Shown: positions 15,988 through 25,257, counted from the first letter of the stretch. The stretch: DNA of 47,243 bases from an uncultured bacterium (GCA_949840775.1 CATKXO010000021.1:1-47243), one strand, 5' to 3'. Translations and numbers: made by a program. Notes: generated by a model from the sequence alone, not told the origin.

Positions 15988-16527
15988 ATGGCCCCCGTCG
16001 GATTTATTCAGGACGATCTGGACCTGAAGCTGCTGGTCCTCTATATTATGGACCGGGCTGCCGGCCCAATTACCTTTATCCAGCTCTTTGAGCTTGCCCT
16101 GTGCGACGCAGGAGTGGACTACTTCTCCCTCACCCAGGCGGTTAACCACATGGTGGCCACCGGCCAGCTGACCCAGGAGGAAGACCGCTACACCATCACA
16201 GACAAGGGCCGGCGCAACAGCAGAATCTGCCAGAGTAGCCTGCCCCAGTCGGTCCGGCAGCACTGTGATAACAACCTGGTCCAGGTAAACGAGGCCCTGC
16301 GGCGGGAATCCCAGGTCCGGACGCAGATCATGGACAGGGAGGACGGTACTGCCACGCTGTGCCTGACGCTGGAGGACGACGCCTCCCCCCTACTCCATCT
16401 GACTCTCCTCTCCCCCAGCCGGGAGCAGGCGGAAACTTGGGCCCAGGTATTCCAGTCGGACCCCTCCGCCCTCTATCTGAACATCATCAAGCTGCTGAAT
16501 AAGGAGGAATCTCATGAGACGCAATGA
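15988..16527 (+). CDS. DUF4364 family protein (winged-helix-like)
   Basis: A 179-residue cytoplasmic protein whose N-terminal 80 residues read like a winged helix (LDLKLLVLYIMDRA, FIQLFELALCDAGVDYF, HMVATGQLTQEEDRYTIT). A beta-rich C-terminal domain follows (GTATLCLTLEDD, LHLTLLSPSREQAE). This matches DUF4364, a family of putative transcription factors in Clostridia with no known targets. The ATG follows AAAGGAGGCC. It overlaps the next gene by 14 bases. Confidence 0.85.
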   Translation: MAPVGFIQDDLDLKLLVLYIMDRAAGPITFIQLFELALCDAGVDYFSLTQAVNHMVATGQLTQEEDRYTITDKGRRNSRICQSSLPQSVRQHCDNNLVQVNEALRRESQVRTQIMDREDGTATLCLTLEDDASPLLHLTLLSPSREQAETWAQVFQSDPSALYLNIIKLLNKEESHETQ

Positions 16528-16987
16528 CCGCGCCCAGGACCAGGCTTTTTCCCTGGCCCTTATTGACCGCTGTACCCACGGCGTCATGGCCATCTCAACC
16601 GGAGATTCCATCCCCTACTGCCTGCCCCTGTCCTTCGTCCGGATTGGGGACAGCCTCTATTTCCACTGCGCCATGGAGGGCCGCAAGCTGGAGCTGCTGC
16701 GCCGCTGCCCCCAGGTTTGCGTCACCTTTGTGGGGGAGGACCGCCCCGCTTTTGTCGCCCCGGCTATGTATACCACCTATTTTCAGTCTGTCATCGTCAC
16801 CGGAACAGCCTGCGAAATTACCGGTCCCGCTGAAAAAACGGCGGCCCTCCGGGCCCTGTGCCAAAAGGTCACCCCGGAGCACATGGATGGCTTTGAGGCC
16901 GCCATGGAAAAAAGCCTGAGCGTCACAGCCGTGTGGAAAATCCACATGGAACATATTTCCGGAAAGGCCAAGCTGGATAAAACCTAA
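16514..16987 (+). CDS. Pyridoxamine 5'-phosphate oxidase-like flavin protein
   Basis: A 157-residue split-barrel protein of the PNPOx-like/NimA group, with YCLPLSFVRIGDSLYFHCAMEGRKLELL in two blocks around residues 35-65 and a conserved barrel strand VCVTFVGED. Such proteins bind FMN, heme or F420; the ligand is not evident here. Its 5' end overlaps DUF4364 by 14 bases and AAGGAGGAA precedes the ATG, so the two are cotranscribed. A strong terminator follows. Confidence 0.85.
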   Translation: MRRNDRAQDQAFSLALIDRCTHGVMAISTGDSIPYCLPLSFVRIGDSLYFHCAMEGRKLELLRRCPQVCVTFVGEDRPAFVAPAMYTTYFQSVIVTGTACEITGPAEKTAALRALCQKVTPEHMDGFEAAMEKSLSVTAVWKIHMEHISGKAKLDKT

Positions 16988-16991
16988 ATAA

Positions 16992-17018
16992 ACCGCCGCT
17001 CCTGCTTGGAGCGGCGGT
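16992..17018. terminator. Bidirectional terminator
   Basis: ACCGCCGCTCC and GGAGCGGCGGT form a perfect 11-bp stem with a 5-base loop, between the converging PNPOx-like and AI-2E-type genes. Confidence 0.8.
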
Positions 17019-17024
17019 CAAGCT

Positions 17025-18293
17025 TTATTTGGAAAGCGGCCCTGTCTTTCCCATGTACTCCTCTGTCTCCACAGGCAGATTTCGGGAGCGCAGGCCGCAG
17101 CCTACCAGCCGGCTGATTACGCTGTAGATCATGGCAAAGACGGGTACCCCCAGCACCATCCCGGCAAAGCCGAACAGCCCGCCGAAGAGCAGGATGGAGA
17201 ACAGCACCCAGAAGGAAGCCAGACCGGTGGTCTCCCCCAAAATCTTGGGGCCCAGGATATTGCCGTCAAACTGCTGGAGGGCCAGGATAAAAACGGCAAA
17301 ATACACCGCCTGGAGAGGGCTGGACAGGAAAATCAGCAGCCCGCAGGGGACGGCTCCGATGAATGGGCCGAAGAAGGGGATAATATTGGTCACCCCCACC
17401 ACCACGGCGATCAGGGCCGGGTATGGGAACTTAAAAATGTTGCAGCACACCAGGCACAGGATGCCAATGATAAGCGAATCCAGCAGCTTTCCGTTGATAA
17501 AGCCGCTCATGATCCTATAGGCGTTCCGCACCTCCCCCACAATCAGATCGGCAATATCGGTACGGAAGAGGCTGTACACCACCTTTTTGCTTTGGGCGGC
17601 AAAAATATCCTTTCTGGCCAACAGGTAGACCGAGACGATCACGGCAATGAGCAGATCCTTCACCAGCACCAGGAATCCTACCACCATGCCGGAGACCCCT
17701 GCCACCACGCCGGTGAGGTTTGGCATCACCGTAGTCCGCACCCACTGGAAAGTGGTGGACACCGACTCCAGATTGGGCAAGATGTCGGAGTTGAGCCACT
17801 GCTCCAAAGAGACGGCGGCTGAGCTGTAGATGGATATGACCGAGGCCTGAATCTCCGGATTGTCCTCAAAAAAGGTCTGGAGCCACCCCTGAACCACCTC
17901 AATGTAGTCGGGAATGGACTGGACCAGGCCCACCACACTGCCATACACCTGGGGGATTACCATAGCCAGCAGCAGGTAGAACAGGAACAGGGCAAACAGC
18001 AGACTGAGTACAATGGCCACAAAATTTAAAAAGGTATGACTGCTTCTGTCCTCCATCCGCTTGTCCGGTGTAATGGCAAGGAGGAACTTTAAAATGTTCC
18101 TGTGGATGGGCAGCAGCAAAAAGGCAATCACCATTCCCATAAAGATAGGCCGCAGAATGCCTCCCAGCCGGTCCAAAAAGCCGGTGACCTCCTTCATGTG
18201 GAACAGCAGGAAAAACAGGCACAGTGATGCCGCAATCACTGCAAACGCTGTCAGCCCGGCGGCCAGATAGGGGTGTCTGTCATTGCGTTTCAC
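17025..18293 (-). CDS. AI-2E family (PerM/YtvI-type) membrane transporter
   Basis: A 422-residue protein with about eight membrane helices in the AI-2E/UPF0118 arrangement: an N-terminal pair, a hairpin at about 60-90, a long extracellular helical stretch, then paired helices, including ALIAVVVGVTNIIPFFGPF and the following GPKILGE. Substrate is unknown; family members have been linked to autoinducer export, sodium/proton exchange or sporulation (YtvI). The start is GTG, with AAAGGAGG about 10 bases upstream. It follows purB by 19 bases and is probably cotranscribed with it. Confidence 0.9.
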   Translation of the reverse strand: MKRNDRHPYLAAGLTAFAVIAASLCLFFLLFHMKEVTGFLDRLGGILRPIFMGMVIAFLLLPIHRNILKFLLAITPDKRMEDRSSHTFLNFVAIVLSLLFALFLFYLLLAMVIPQVYGSVVGLVQSIPDYIEVVQGWLQTFFEDNPEIQASVISIYSSAAVSLEQWLNSDILPNLESVSTTFQWVRTTVMPNLTGVVAGVSGMVVGFLVLVKDLLIAVIVSVYLLARKDIFAAQSKKVVYSLFRTDIADLIVGEVRNAYRIMSGFINGKLLDSLIIGILCLVCCNIFKFPYPALIAVVVGVTNIIPFFGPFIGAVPCGLLIFLSSPLQAVYFAVFILALQQFDGNILGPKILGETTGLASFWVLFSILLFGGLFGFAGMVLGVPVFAMIYSVISRLVGCGLRSRNLPVETEEYMGKTGPLSK

Positions 18294-18312
18294 GCACTCC
18301 CGCCTCCTTTCG

Positions 18313-19749
18313 TTACACCTTCAGCTCCGTCTCTCTGCCCTCCAGCGCCCCGGCGTACTTTTTCAGCACCGGGTCGATCCAGGTCCGCAAAAACTCCTCC
18401 ACCTGCTCCGGGCACCGGCCGATATAGGCGCCAGGGTCCAGATGTGCGGACAGCTCCGCCCTGGTCATGCCAAAGGCGGGGTCACCGGCCATCAGGTCGA
18501 TGAGGTTATTGGACAGGCCCAGCTCCTTCACGTTGTAGCCCGCCTCCTGGGACAGCACCCGGATGCGTTCATGGAGCTCCTGCCGGTCGCCCCCCCGCTT
18601 GACGGCGTCCATCATAATGTTCTCGCTGGCCATGAAGGGCAGCTCCTCCAGCACGTGCTTCTCGATCACCTTGGGGTGGACCACCAGTCCGGAGGCCACA
18701 TTGGCCCAGATGTTCAAAATAGCGTCCACCGCCAAAAACGCCTCGGGGACAGACAGCCGCTTGTTGGCCGAGTCGTCCAGGGTGCGCTCAAACCACTGGG
18801 TCGCCGTGGTGACAGCGGGGTTGCCCACATCCACAATGACGTACCGGGCCAGGGAGCAGATGCGCTCACACCGCATGGGATTGCGCTTGTAGGGCATAGC
18901 CGAGGAGCCGATCTGGTTTTTCTCAAAGGGCTCCTCCACCTCCTTCAGGTGGCAGAGCAGCCGCAGGTCGGTGGCAAACTTGCTGGCACTCTGGGCCACC
19001 CCCGCCAGGGTGGACAGCACATTGTAGTCCAGCTTGCGGGAGTAGGTCTGTCCGCTGACCGGGACAACGGCTGTAAAGCCCATCTCCTTGGCAATCTTCT
19101 CCTCTAGCAGCTTGACCTTATCGTGGTCTCCCTCGAAGAGCTCCAGGAAGGAGGCCTGGGTGCCGGTGGTACCCTTGGAACCCAGCAGGGCCAGGGTGGA
19201 TATGCGGTGTTCGATCTCCTCCAGGTCCATGAGCAGCTCATTCATCCACAGGGTGGCCCGCTTGCCCACGGTCACCAGCTGGGCGGCCTGGAAGTGGGTA
19301 AATCCAAGGGTGGGCAAGGCTTTATACTTGTCGGCAAAGTCCGCCAAATGGGCCAGCACCCGGACCACCTTGTCCCGGACCAGCTCCAGCCCCTCCCGCA
19401 TGAGAATCACGTCGGTGTTGTCCCCCACGTAGCAGCTGGTGGCCCCCAGGTGGATGATGGGCATGGCCTTGGGACACAGCTCTCCGTAGGTGTGGACGTG
19501 GGCCATCACGTCGTGGCGCAGCTTCTTCTCCCACTGAGCGGCCTTCTCGTAGTCGATGTCGGTAATATGGGCCTCCAGCTCGGCCACCTGCTCCTGGGTG
19601 ACGGGCAGGCCCAGCTCCATCTCCGCCCTGGCCAGGGCCACCCACAGCCGGCGCCAGGTGGAGAATTTCTTATCCGGGGAAAAGATGTACTGCATCTCGT
19701 CGCTGGCATAGCGGGAGGACAGGGGACTCTCATAGCAATTAGTTGACAT
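18313..19749 (-). CDS. purB: Adenylosuccinate lyase
   Basis: Catalyses two steps of purine synthesis: release of fumarate from SAICAR and from adenylosuccinate. The 478-residue protein has the superfamily signature SSAMPYKRNPMR near residue 295 and other motifs including THFQAAQLVTVGKR (catalytic His region) and GSKGTTGTQASF. N-terminal STNCYESPLSSRYAS fits the PurB group that begins with this substrate loop. The ATG follows AAGGAGAGAA. No other pur gene lies nearby. Confidence 0.96.
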   Translation of the reverse strand: MSTNCYESPLSSRYASDEMQYIFSPDKKFSTWRRLWVALARAEMELGLPVTQEQVAELEAHITDIDYEKAAQWEKKLRHDVMAHVHTYGELCPKAMPIIHLGATSCYVGDNTDVILMREGLELVRDKVVRVLAHLADFADKYKALPTLGFTHFQAAQLVTVGKRATLWMNELLMDLEEIEHRISTLALLGSKGTTGTQASFLELFEGDHDKVKLLEEKIAKEMGFTAVVPVSGQTYSRKLDYNVLSTLAGVAQSASKFATDLRLLCHLKEVEEPFEKNQIGSSAMPYKRNPMRCERICSLARYVIVDVGNPAVTTATQWFERTLDDSANKRLSVPEAFLAVDAILNIWANVASGLVVHPKVIEKHVLEELPFMASENIMMDAVKRGGDRQELHERIRVLSQEAGYNVKELGLSNNLIDLMAGDPAFGMTRAELSAHLDPGAYIGRCPEQVEEFLRTWIDPVLKKYAGALEGRETELKV

Positions 19750-19764
19750 AATTTTCTCTCCTTA

Positions 19765-19791
19765 GTCGGGTGGCCATAGGCCGCCCCCGCC
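19765..19791. repeat. Degenerate fragment of the GGCCGCCC palindrome family
   Basis: CGGGTGGCCATAGGCCGCCC resembles one arm of the GTAGGGGCGGCC repeats. It lies in the purB leader between a TATAAT-like -10 (19805-19810, minus strand) and the gene. Confidence 0.4.
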
Positions 19792-19874
19792 TTTTCTAAC
19801 ATTCATTATAGCGCATTTCTCCCCCATTTGCCAGCCTTGCGGAAAAATTTCACAAAAGTTTAAGCGGAATTTAA

Positions 19875-19901
19875 AAACCGGAGGCAGATTGCCTCCGGTT
19901 T
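19875..19901 (-). terminator. Terminator of leuCDB
   Basis: AAACCGGAGGCA and TGCCTCCGGTTT form a perfect 12-bp stem with a 3-base loop just beyond the leuB stop; the minus strand continues TTTAAATT. Confidence 0.8.
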
Positions 19902-19908
19902 GGGGTGT

Positions 19909-20976
19909 TTACAGTTTTGCGCGGATCAGCTCCCCCATTTTCAGGGTGCCAATCACTTCCTCGCCGGGCTTGGCGATGTCGGCGGTGCGCCAGCCCTCGT
20001 TGAGGACGGCGTCCACCGCATCCTCGATGGCCTTGGCCTCGGCGGGCAGGTTGAAGGAGTAGCGGAACATCATGGCCGCCGACAGAATGGTGGCGATGGG
20101 GTTGGCCTTGTCCTGGCCGGCGATGTCGGGGGCGGAGCCGTGGATGGGCTCATAGAGGCCGGGGGCGGTGTCACCGATGGAGGCGGAGGGCAGCAGGCCG
20201 ATGGAGCCGGTAATCATCGACGCCTCGTCGGAAAGGATGTCACCGAACATATTCTCGGTGACCACTACGTCGAACTGCCCCGGGTCCTTTACCAGCTGCA
20301 TGGCGGCGTTGTCCACCAGCACATCCTCGTACTGCACATCGGAGTACTCCTCCGCCAAACGGTGCATCACCTGCCGCCACAGGCGGGAGGTCTCCAGCAC
20401 ATTGGCCTTGTCCACGCTGGTCAGCTTCTTGCTCCGCAGCCGGGCCAGCTCAAAGCCCCGGCGTCCGATGCGCTCAATCTCCTTCTCGGAGTAGGCCATC
20501 AGGTCGCTGGCCTCTTCCCCCCGGTCCTCGGTCTGGTACCGGTCCTTCTTGCCGAAGTAGACCCCGCCCGTCAGCTCCCGGACGATCATCAGGTCGATGT
20601 TTTTGTCATGTTTCAGGGGGCAGGACTCCGCCAGGGCGGGCCGCAGGGCGGCGGGTCGCAGGTTGGCGTACAGCTCCAGGTCCTTGCGGATGGACAGCAG
20701 GGCAGTCTCGGGGCGTTTGTCCGGGTCGGTAGCGTGGCCCCACTTGGGTCCCCCCACCGCCCCCAGCAGGACGGCGTCGCAGGCTCTGCACTTCTCCGCG
20801 GTGCCCTCTGGGTAGCTCTTGCCCACCGCGTCGATGGCGCAGCCCCCCATAAGGACATCCACATACTCAAATTTATGGCCGAACTTCTCGCCGATGGCGT
20901 CCATCACCTTGACGGCCTCCCCCACCACCTCGGGGCCGATGCCGTCCCCCTTGATGAGGGCAATTTTATAGCTCAT
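19909..20976 (-). CDS. leuB: 3-Isopropylmalate dehydrogenase
   Basis: Oxidises and decarboxylates 3-isopropylmalate to 2-oxoisocaproate with NAD in leucine synthesis. The 355-residue protein has IALIKGDGIGPEV at the start, VLLGAVGGPKWG, MFGDILSDEASMITGSIG (metal and substrate Asp residues) and YEPIHGSAPDIAG, the NAD-binding signature. It overlaps leuD by 4 bases and ends the operon. Confidence 0.97.
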   Translation of the reverse strand: MSYKIALIKGDGIGPEVVGEAVKVMDAIGEKFGHKFEYVDVLMGGCAIDAVGKSYPEGTAEKCRACDAVLLGAVGGPKWGHATDPDKRPETALLSIRKDLELYANLRPAALRPALAESCPLKHDKNIDLMIVRELTGGVYFGKKDRYQTEDRGEEASDLMAYSEKEIERIGRRGFELARLRSKKLTSVDKANVLETSRLWRQVMHRLAEEYSDVQYEDVLVDNAAMQLVKDPGQFDVVVTENMFGDILSDEASMITGSIGLLPSASIGDTAPGLYEPIHGSAPDIAGQDKANPIATILSAAMMFRYSFNLPAEAKAIEDAVDAVLNEGWRTADIAKPGEEVIGTLKMGELIRAKL

Positions 20977-21458
20977 TTCGCCACCCCCCGCTCTTTCAGG
21001 GAATTAAGCAGGCCGCCGCTCTGAATGATGCCGTCGATGAACTCGGGGAAGGGAGCGGCTTTATAGGTCTTGCCGGTGGTCACGTCGGTGATGGTGCCGC
21101 TGGAGAAGTCCACCTCCACCTGGTCCCCGGCCTGAATCTCCTCTGCCGCCTGGGGGCACTCCACGATGGGAAACCCGATGTTGATGGCGTTGCGGTAGAA
21201 AATCCGGGCAAAAGAGGGGGCGATGACGCACTTCACCCCGCAGGACTTGATGGCCAGGGGGGCGTGCTCCCGGCTGGAGCCGCAGCCGAAGTTGGGGCCG
21301 GCCACGATGATGTCCCCCTCCTCCACGGTGGAGGCGAAGTCAGCGTCGATATCCTCCATACAGTGGCTGGCCAGGGCCGCCGGGGAGGGGTCGTTCAGGT
21401 GCCGCGCCGGGATAATCACGTCGGTGTCCACATTGGCGCCGTATTTGTAAACTTTCAT
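20973..21458 (-). CDS. leuD: 3-Isopropylmalate dehydratase small subunit
   Basis: Partner of LeuC in the isomerisation of 2- to 3-isopropylmalate. The 161-residue protein has the LeuD swivel-domain features: YGANVDTDVIIPARHL, GPNFGCGSSREHAPLAI and SFARIFYRNAINIGFP. Its size fits the short (about 160-170 residue) LeuD type that pairs with the 420-residue LeuC type. A gap of 57 bases holding a repeat fragment separates it from leuC. Confidence 0.96.
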   Translation of the reverse strand: MKVYKYGANVDTDVIIPARHLNDPSPAALASHCMEDIDADFASTVEEGDIIVAGPNFGCGSSREHAPLAIKSCGVKCVIAPSFARIFYRNAINIGFPIVECPQAAEEIQAGDQVEVDFSSGTITDVTTGKTYKAAPFPEFIDGIIQSGGLLNSLKERGVAK

Positions 21459-21483
21459 GGTATCAATTCCTTTCGTCCTGAAT

Positions 21484-21510
21484 AGCCTCCCTTCGCAAAG
21501 GGGGCCTTTT
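21484..21510. repeat. Single-end copy of the CCCTTCGCAAAGGG repeat
   Basis: GCCTCCCTTCGCAAAGGGGG followed by CCTTTT matches one end of the MITE-like element at 7012-7156. It lies between leuC and leuD and can form a hairpin in the operon mRNA. Confidence 0.55.
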
Positions 21511-21515
21511 CTCTC

Positions 21516-22775
21516 CTATACAGCTCTGGGGTCAGCCACGCAGCCGGCGATGGCGGAGGCGGCGGCCACAGCGGGGGAGGCCAAAATAATTTCAGAGGTG
21601 GTGTGGCCCATACGGCCCACAAAGTTGCGGTTGGTGGTGGACACGGTGCGCTCCCCCTCGGCCATGACGCCCATGTGCCCGCCCAGGCAGGGGCCGCAGG
21701 TGGGGGTGGAGACGGCAGCGCCCGCTTCGATAAAGGTCTGAATCAGCCCCTCCTTCATAGCCTGGAGGGTGATCTCCTGGGTGGCGGGGATAACCACGCA
21801 CCGCACGTTGCCGGCCACCTTTTTGCCCTTCATAATGGCGGCGGCGATGCGCAGGTCGCCAATCCGCCCATTGGTGCAGGAGCCGATGACCACCTGGTTG
21901 ATGGGGGTGCCCGCCACTTCGCTGACCGTCTTAGTGTTCTCGGGCAGGTGGGGCAGGGCCACGGTGGGCTCCAGCTTGTCCAGGTCTATGACCACCTCCC
22001 GGTCATAGACGGCGTCCGGGTCGGCGGAGAAGGCCTCGCAGGGGCGGGAAACCCGGCCGTTGATATACTCCATAGTCTTCTCGTCCACAGGGAAAATGCC
22101 GTTCTTGCCCCCGGCCTCGATGGCCATATTGGAAATGGTAAATCGGTCGTCCATGGACAGGGACGCAACCCCCTCCCCGGCAAACTCCAGGGACTGGTAC
22201 AGCGCGCCGTCCACCCCAATCTCGCCAATCAGGTGGAGGATCACGTCCTTGCCGGACACGTGGGGCTGAAGCTTTCCCTTGAGGGTAACTTTAATGGCGG
22301 AGGGCACCTTAAACCACAGCAGGCCGGTGGCCATGCCGGCGGCCATGTCGGTGGAGCCCACACCGGTGGAAAAAGCCCCCAGGGCGCCGTAGGTGCAGGT
22401 GTGGGAGTCGGCCCCGATGATAACCTCGCCGGGGGCGCACAGGCCCTTCTCAGGCAGCAGGGCGTGCTCCACACCCATTTGGCCCACGTCGAAGAAGTTG
22501 GTAATCTGGTGCTTGTGGGCAAACTCCCTGGCCTGCTTGCACAGCTGGGCGGACTTGATGTCCTTGCAGGGGGTGTAGTGGTCCAGAACGATGGCGATTT
22601 TGTCCTTGTCGAAGACCTGGGTGAATCCCGCCTTCTCGAACTCGGTGATGGCCACGGGGGTGGTGATGTCGTTGCCCAGCACCAGGTCCAGCCTGGCCTC
22701 AATGAGCTGGCCGGGCTCCACCTTGTCCAGCCCAGCGGCCTTGGCTAAAATTTTCTGCGTCATTGTCATTCCCAT
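21516..22775 (-). CDS. leuC: 3-Isopropylmalate dehydratase large subunit
   Basis: Aconitase-family [4Fe-4S] enzyme of leucine synthesis. The 419-residue protein carries the cluster ligands in [12 protein letters not shown] and [13 protein letters not shown], plus [19 protein letters not shown]. This is the shorter LeuC/homoaconitase-like type seen in clostridia and archaea. AAGGAGG lies 11 bases before the first ATG; in-frame ATGs two and four codons later are also possible. It heads leuCDB; leuA is not in the window. A sigma-A-like promoter lies upstream, back to back with that of the Crp/Fnr gene. Confidence 0.95.
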   Translation of the reverse strand: MGMTMTQKILAKAAGLDKVEPGQLIEARLDLVLGNDITTPVAITEFEKAGFTQVFDKDKIAIVLDHYTPCKDIKSAQLCKQAREFAHKHQITNFFDVGQMGVEHALLPEKGLCAPGEVIIGADSHTCTYGALGAFSTGVGSTDMAAGMATGLLWFKVPSAIKVTLKGKLQPHVSGKDVILHLIGEIGVDGALYQSLEFAGEGVASLSMDDRFTISNMAIEAGGKNGIFPVDEKTMEYINGRVSRPCEAFSADPDAVYDREVVIDLDKLEPTVALPHLPENTKTVSEVAGTPINQVVIGSCTNGRIGDLRIAAAIMKGKKVAGNVRCVVIPATQEITLQAMKEGLIQTFIEAGAAVSTPTCGPCLGGHMGVMAEGERTVSTTNRNFVGRMGHTTSEIILASPAVAAASAIAGCVADPRAV

Positions 22776-22806
22776 AGGGTAAATTACCTCCTTGGTGATT
22801 TATTTG

Positions 22807-22861
22807 GCAGGCCGGCCAGGAGGCCGGTCCCTACGGTAGGGGCCGCCGCCCTCGGCGGCCC
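22807..22861. repeat. Palindromic repeat, GTAGGGGC family, copy 3
   Basis: Two GC palindromes (GGCCGGCC-AGGA-GGCCGGTC and GGGCCGCCG-CCCT-CGGCGGCCC) are joined at TCCCTACGGTAGGGG. The element shares the GTAGGGGC/GCCCCTAC ends of the other copies in inverted order. It lies within the leuC leader. Confidence 0.6.
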
Positions 22862-22880
22862 GAAATTCTGAAAAGATTCT

Positions 22881-22908
22881 ATCATAGAGCTTGCCGGGAG
22901 AATGTAAA
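22881..22908 (-). promoter_or_regulatory. Promoter of leuCDB
   Basis: Minus strand: TTTACA (22908-22903), 16-base spacer, TATGAT (22886-22881). It overlaps the divergent promoter of the Crp/Fnr gene, so the two may be coregulated. Confidence 0.6.
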
Positions 22909-22920
22909 GTATGATACAAT
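22891..22920 (+). promoter_or_regulatory. Promoter of the Crp/Fnr regulator
   Basis: TTGCCG (22891-22896), 18-base spacer, TACAAT (22915-22920). Confidence 0.6.
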
Positions 22921-22951
22921 GATAAAACTTTTTAAGAGCAGGAGGCCAATC

Positions 22952-23581
22952 ATGAACCACGAACTGGACTTCCCCGCCGGGATCTGGGAGGCCTTTGCCA
23001 GGAGCCGCCCGCCGGTGCGGTGCTCCCCGGGCTATCTCATCTATTTGCAGGACACCGAGGCCACCTGCTTCTACTACCTGAAATCAGGCCAAGTAAAGAG
23101 CTTCATCCAGTCGGAGGATGGCGCGGAGCGGGTGCTCAATGTCTACTCTGCCGGGAGTCTCTTCGGGGAGGCCTCCTTCTTCGACGAGCTGCCTCGGGTG
23201 TCCTCGGCAGTGGCCCTTACTCCCTGCGAAATCGTCCCCATCGACCGGGAACTGGTGTCTCAGGAGTTTGCCGAAAATCCGGAGCTGGCCCTGGCCATGA
23301 TGAAGTACCTAGCCCGGACGGTGCGGCTGCTTTCGGGACAGGTGGACCAGATGGCTTTCCGTCCCGCCCGGTGGCGGGTGGCCAATTATCTGCTCACCCT
23401 CTCCCCCGCCGCCGTCCCCCTCTCCTGCACCCAGGACGACATCGCCGCCGCCGTCTCCGCCAGCCGGGTGACGGTAAGCCGGGTGCTGGGGGAGTTCGCC
23501 CGGGAGGGCTGGGTGGAGCTGGGATACCGGTCGATCACCCTTCTGGACCCGGCCAGATTGAAAGAATTATGTAAACTATAG
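22952..23581 (+). CDS. Crp/Fnr family transcriptional regulator
   Basis: A 209-residue regulator with a cyclic-nucleotide-binding beta-roll (YLIYLQDTEATCFYYLKSG, GSLFGEASFFDELPR), a long dimer helix and a C-terminal winged helix (QDDIAAAVSASRVTVSRVLGEF in two blocks at about 160-182). The FNR cluster cysteines are absent, so oxygen sensing by an Fe-S cluster is unlikely; the ligand is unknown. The ATG at 22952 is preceded by AGGAGG 6 bases upstream, so an in-frame ATG at 22919 is not used. It is divergent from leuC, with overlapping promoters. Confidence 0.92.
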   Translation: MNHELDFPAGIWEAFARSRPPVRCSPGYLIYLQDTEATCFYYLKSGQVKSFIQSEDGAERVLNVYSAGSLFGEASFFDELPRVSSAVALTPCEIVPIDRELVSQEFAENPELALAMMKYLARTVRLLSGQVDQMAFRPARWRVANYLLTLSPAAVPLSCTQDDIAAAVSASRVTVSRVLGEFAREGWVELGYRSITLLDPARLKELCKL

Positions 23582-23584
23582 AAA

Positions 23585-23608
23585 ACCCTCCGGTAAAAAC
23601 CGGAGGGT
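23585..23608. terminator. Bidirectional terminator
   Basis: ACCCTCCGGT and ACCGGAGGGT form a perfect 10-bp stem with an AAAA loop and the tail GTTTCTT, between the converging Crp/Fnr and SulP genes. Confidence 0.8.
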
Positions 23609-23613
23609 GTTTC

Positions 23614-25257
23614 TTAGACCTTACTCGCTTTCAGTTCCACCGCCCGGTCCAGGGCCGCGTCGATGTTGGGAACAAAGCTCTCCTCCCCCACCAGATCATA
23701 CAGGCCGGACTTTTTAAACACCGTCATGGGCTGCTCGTTCACATGGGAAAACAGCACCCGAATCTCCTTGGATTTGCACTCCTCATACAGCCGCCGCAGG
23801 CTGTTCAGGGCGGTAATGTCCATGGCAGGGACGGAGCGCATCCGCAGAATCAGCACATGGCGGCCGGTGTTGCGCTCGATGTGGGGGACCTTGTCCGCCG
23901 CACCGAAGAACAGGGGCCCGGTGAACTCATAGACCATCACATGGGAGGGCACCTTTTTCAGCCGGCCCTGGTCGTCCCCTGTATCCTCCACATACTCCCA
24001 CTCCTTCACGTCGGCCACATCGGCCATCCGCTTCATAAACAGCAGGCAGGCCAGGGACAGCCCCACAGCGATAGCCACCACCAGATCGAAAATCACTGTG
24101 AGCAGGAAGGTGGTCACCAGCACAGCCACGTCGCTCTTGGGGGAGTGCTGAACCACCTTCACCACAGTGCGCCAGCCGCTCATGTTGTAGGCCACCTGGA
24201 ACAGAATGGCGGCAATACAGGGCATAGGGATCAGGGCGGCATAGGGCATGAGCAGAACCAGCACCAGCAGCAGGACCACAGCGTGGACCATACCGGCAAT
24301 GGGGGACCGGCCGCCGTTTTTGATGTTGGCCGCCGTCCGGGCAATGGCTCCGGTGGCGGGAATGCCCCCAAAGAGGGCGGAGGCGGCGTTGCCCACCCCC
24401 TGGGCCACCAGCTCCATGTTGGAGTTGTGCCGGGAGCCGATCATCTCGTCGGCCACCACCGCAGACAGCAGGGATTCGATGGCCGCCAGCACTGCAATGG
24501 TAAAGGCGTCAGGCAGCACCGCCGAGACAGTCCCATAGGAGACGGCGGGCAGGGTGAACTTCGGCAGGGCGCTGGAGATGGTGTACAGGTCACCGATGGT
24601 ATTCACCGGCAGGCGGAGCAGTCTGACCGCTCCTGCTGTAACGATAACTGCAATCAATGAGGCGGGTATCTTCTTAAAAAATCTGGGCCAAATAATCAAA
24701 ATTGCCAGCGCCAGACAGCCCACCCCTACAGCCGCCAGGTTGACAGTGTGGAAGGTGCGGGCCACCTCTTCCACTTTCTCCATAGTCTCCACCGGGGAGC
24801 GGGTAAAGGTCAGCCCAAAAAAGTCCTTCAGCTGGCCGATGAGGATGGTCACCGCAATCCCGGCGGTAAAACCGGTGGTGATGGTGTAGGGGATGAATTT
24901 AATCATACTCCCCATGCGGAGCACACCCATCAGAATCAGCATAATCCCCGCCAGGATGGTGGCCACCGCCAGGCCGTCCATCCCGTTCCGGGCCACGATA
25001 CCCGCCACGATGGTGGCAAAAGCGGCGGTAGGCCCGGCGATCTGCACCTTGCTCCCGCCCAGGGCGGAGATGAGGAAGCCCGCCACAATGGCGGTGTACA
25101 GTCCCTGCTCCGGGGATACCCCCGAGGCCAGGGCCAGGGCGATGGACAGGGGCAGGGCGATGATGGCCACAATGATGCCGGAAATCAGGTCCTTGGTAAA
25201 GTCCTCCCTGGAGTAATGCTTGAGGGAATGTACAAGCTGGGGTGTCAGTTCTCTCAT
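23614..25257 (-). CDS. SulP family anion transporter with STAS domain
   Basis: A 547-residue transporter with about 12-14 membrane segments. The SulP signature region is near the N-terminus (LISGIIVAIIALPLSIALAL, then VSPEQGLYTAIVAGF). A cytoplasmic STAS domain covers about 440-540 (VLILRMRSVPAMDITALNSL). Family members carry sulfate, bicarbonate or other anions, and the substrate is not determinable here. The ATG at 25257 is preferred over one 10 codons upstream because AAGGAAGGAGAG lies in between. Monocistronic, with a shared terminator downstream. Confidence 0.93.
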   Translation of the reverse strand: MRELTPQLVHSLKHYSREDFTKDLISGIIVAIIALPLSIALALASGVSPEQGLYTAIVAGFLISALGGSKVQIAGPTAAFATIVAGIVARNGMDGLAVATILAGIMLILMGVLRMGSMIKFIPYTITTGFTAGIAVTILIGQLKDFFGLTFTRSPVETMEKVEEVARTFHTVNLAAVGVGCLALAILIIWPRFFKKIPASLIAVIVTAGAVRLLRLPVNTIGDLYTISSALPKFTLPAVSYGTVSAVLPDAFTIAVLAAIESLLSAVVADEMIGSRHNSNMELVAQGVGNAASALFGGIPATGAIARTAANIKNGGRSPIAGMVHAVVLLLVLVLLMPYAALIPMPCIAAILFQVAYNMSGWRTVVKVVQHSPKSDVAVLVTTFLLTVIFDLVVAIAVGLSLACLLFMKRMADVADVKEWEYVEDTGDDQGRLKKVPSHVMVYEFTGPLFFGAADKVPHIERNTGRHVLILRMRSVPAMDITALNSLRRLYEECKSKEIRVLFSHVNEQPMTVFKKSGLYDLVGEESFVPNIDAALDRAVELKASKV

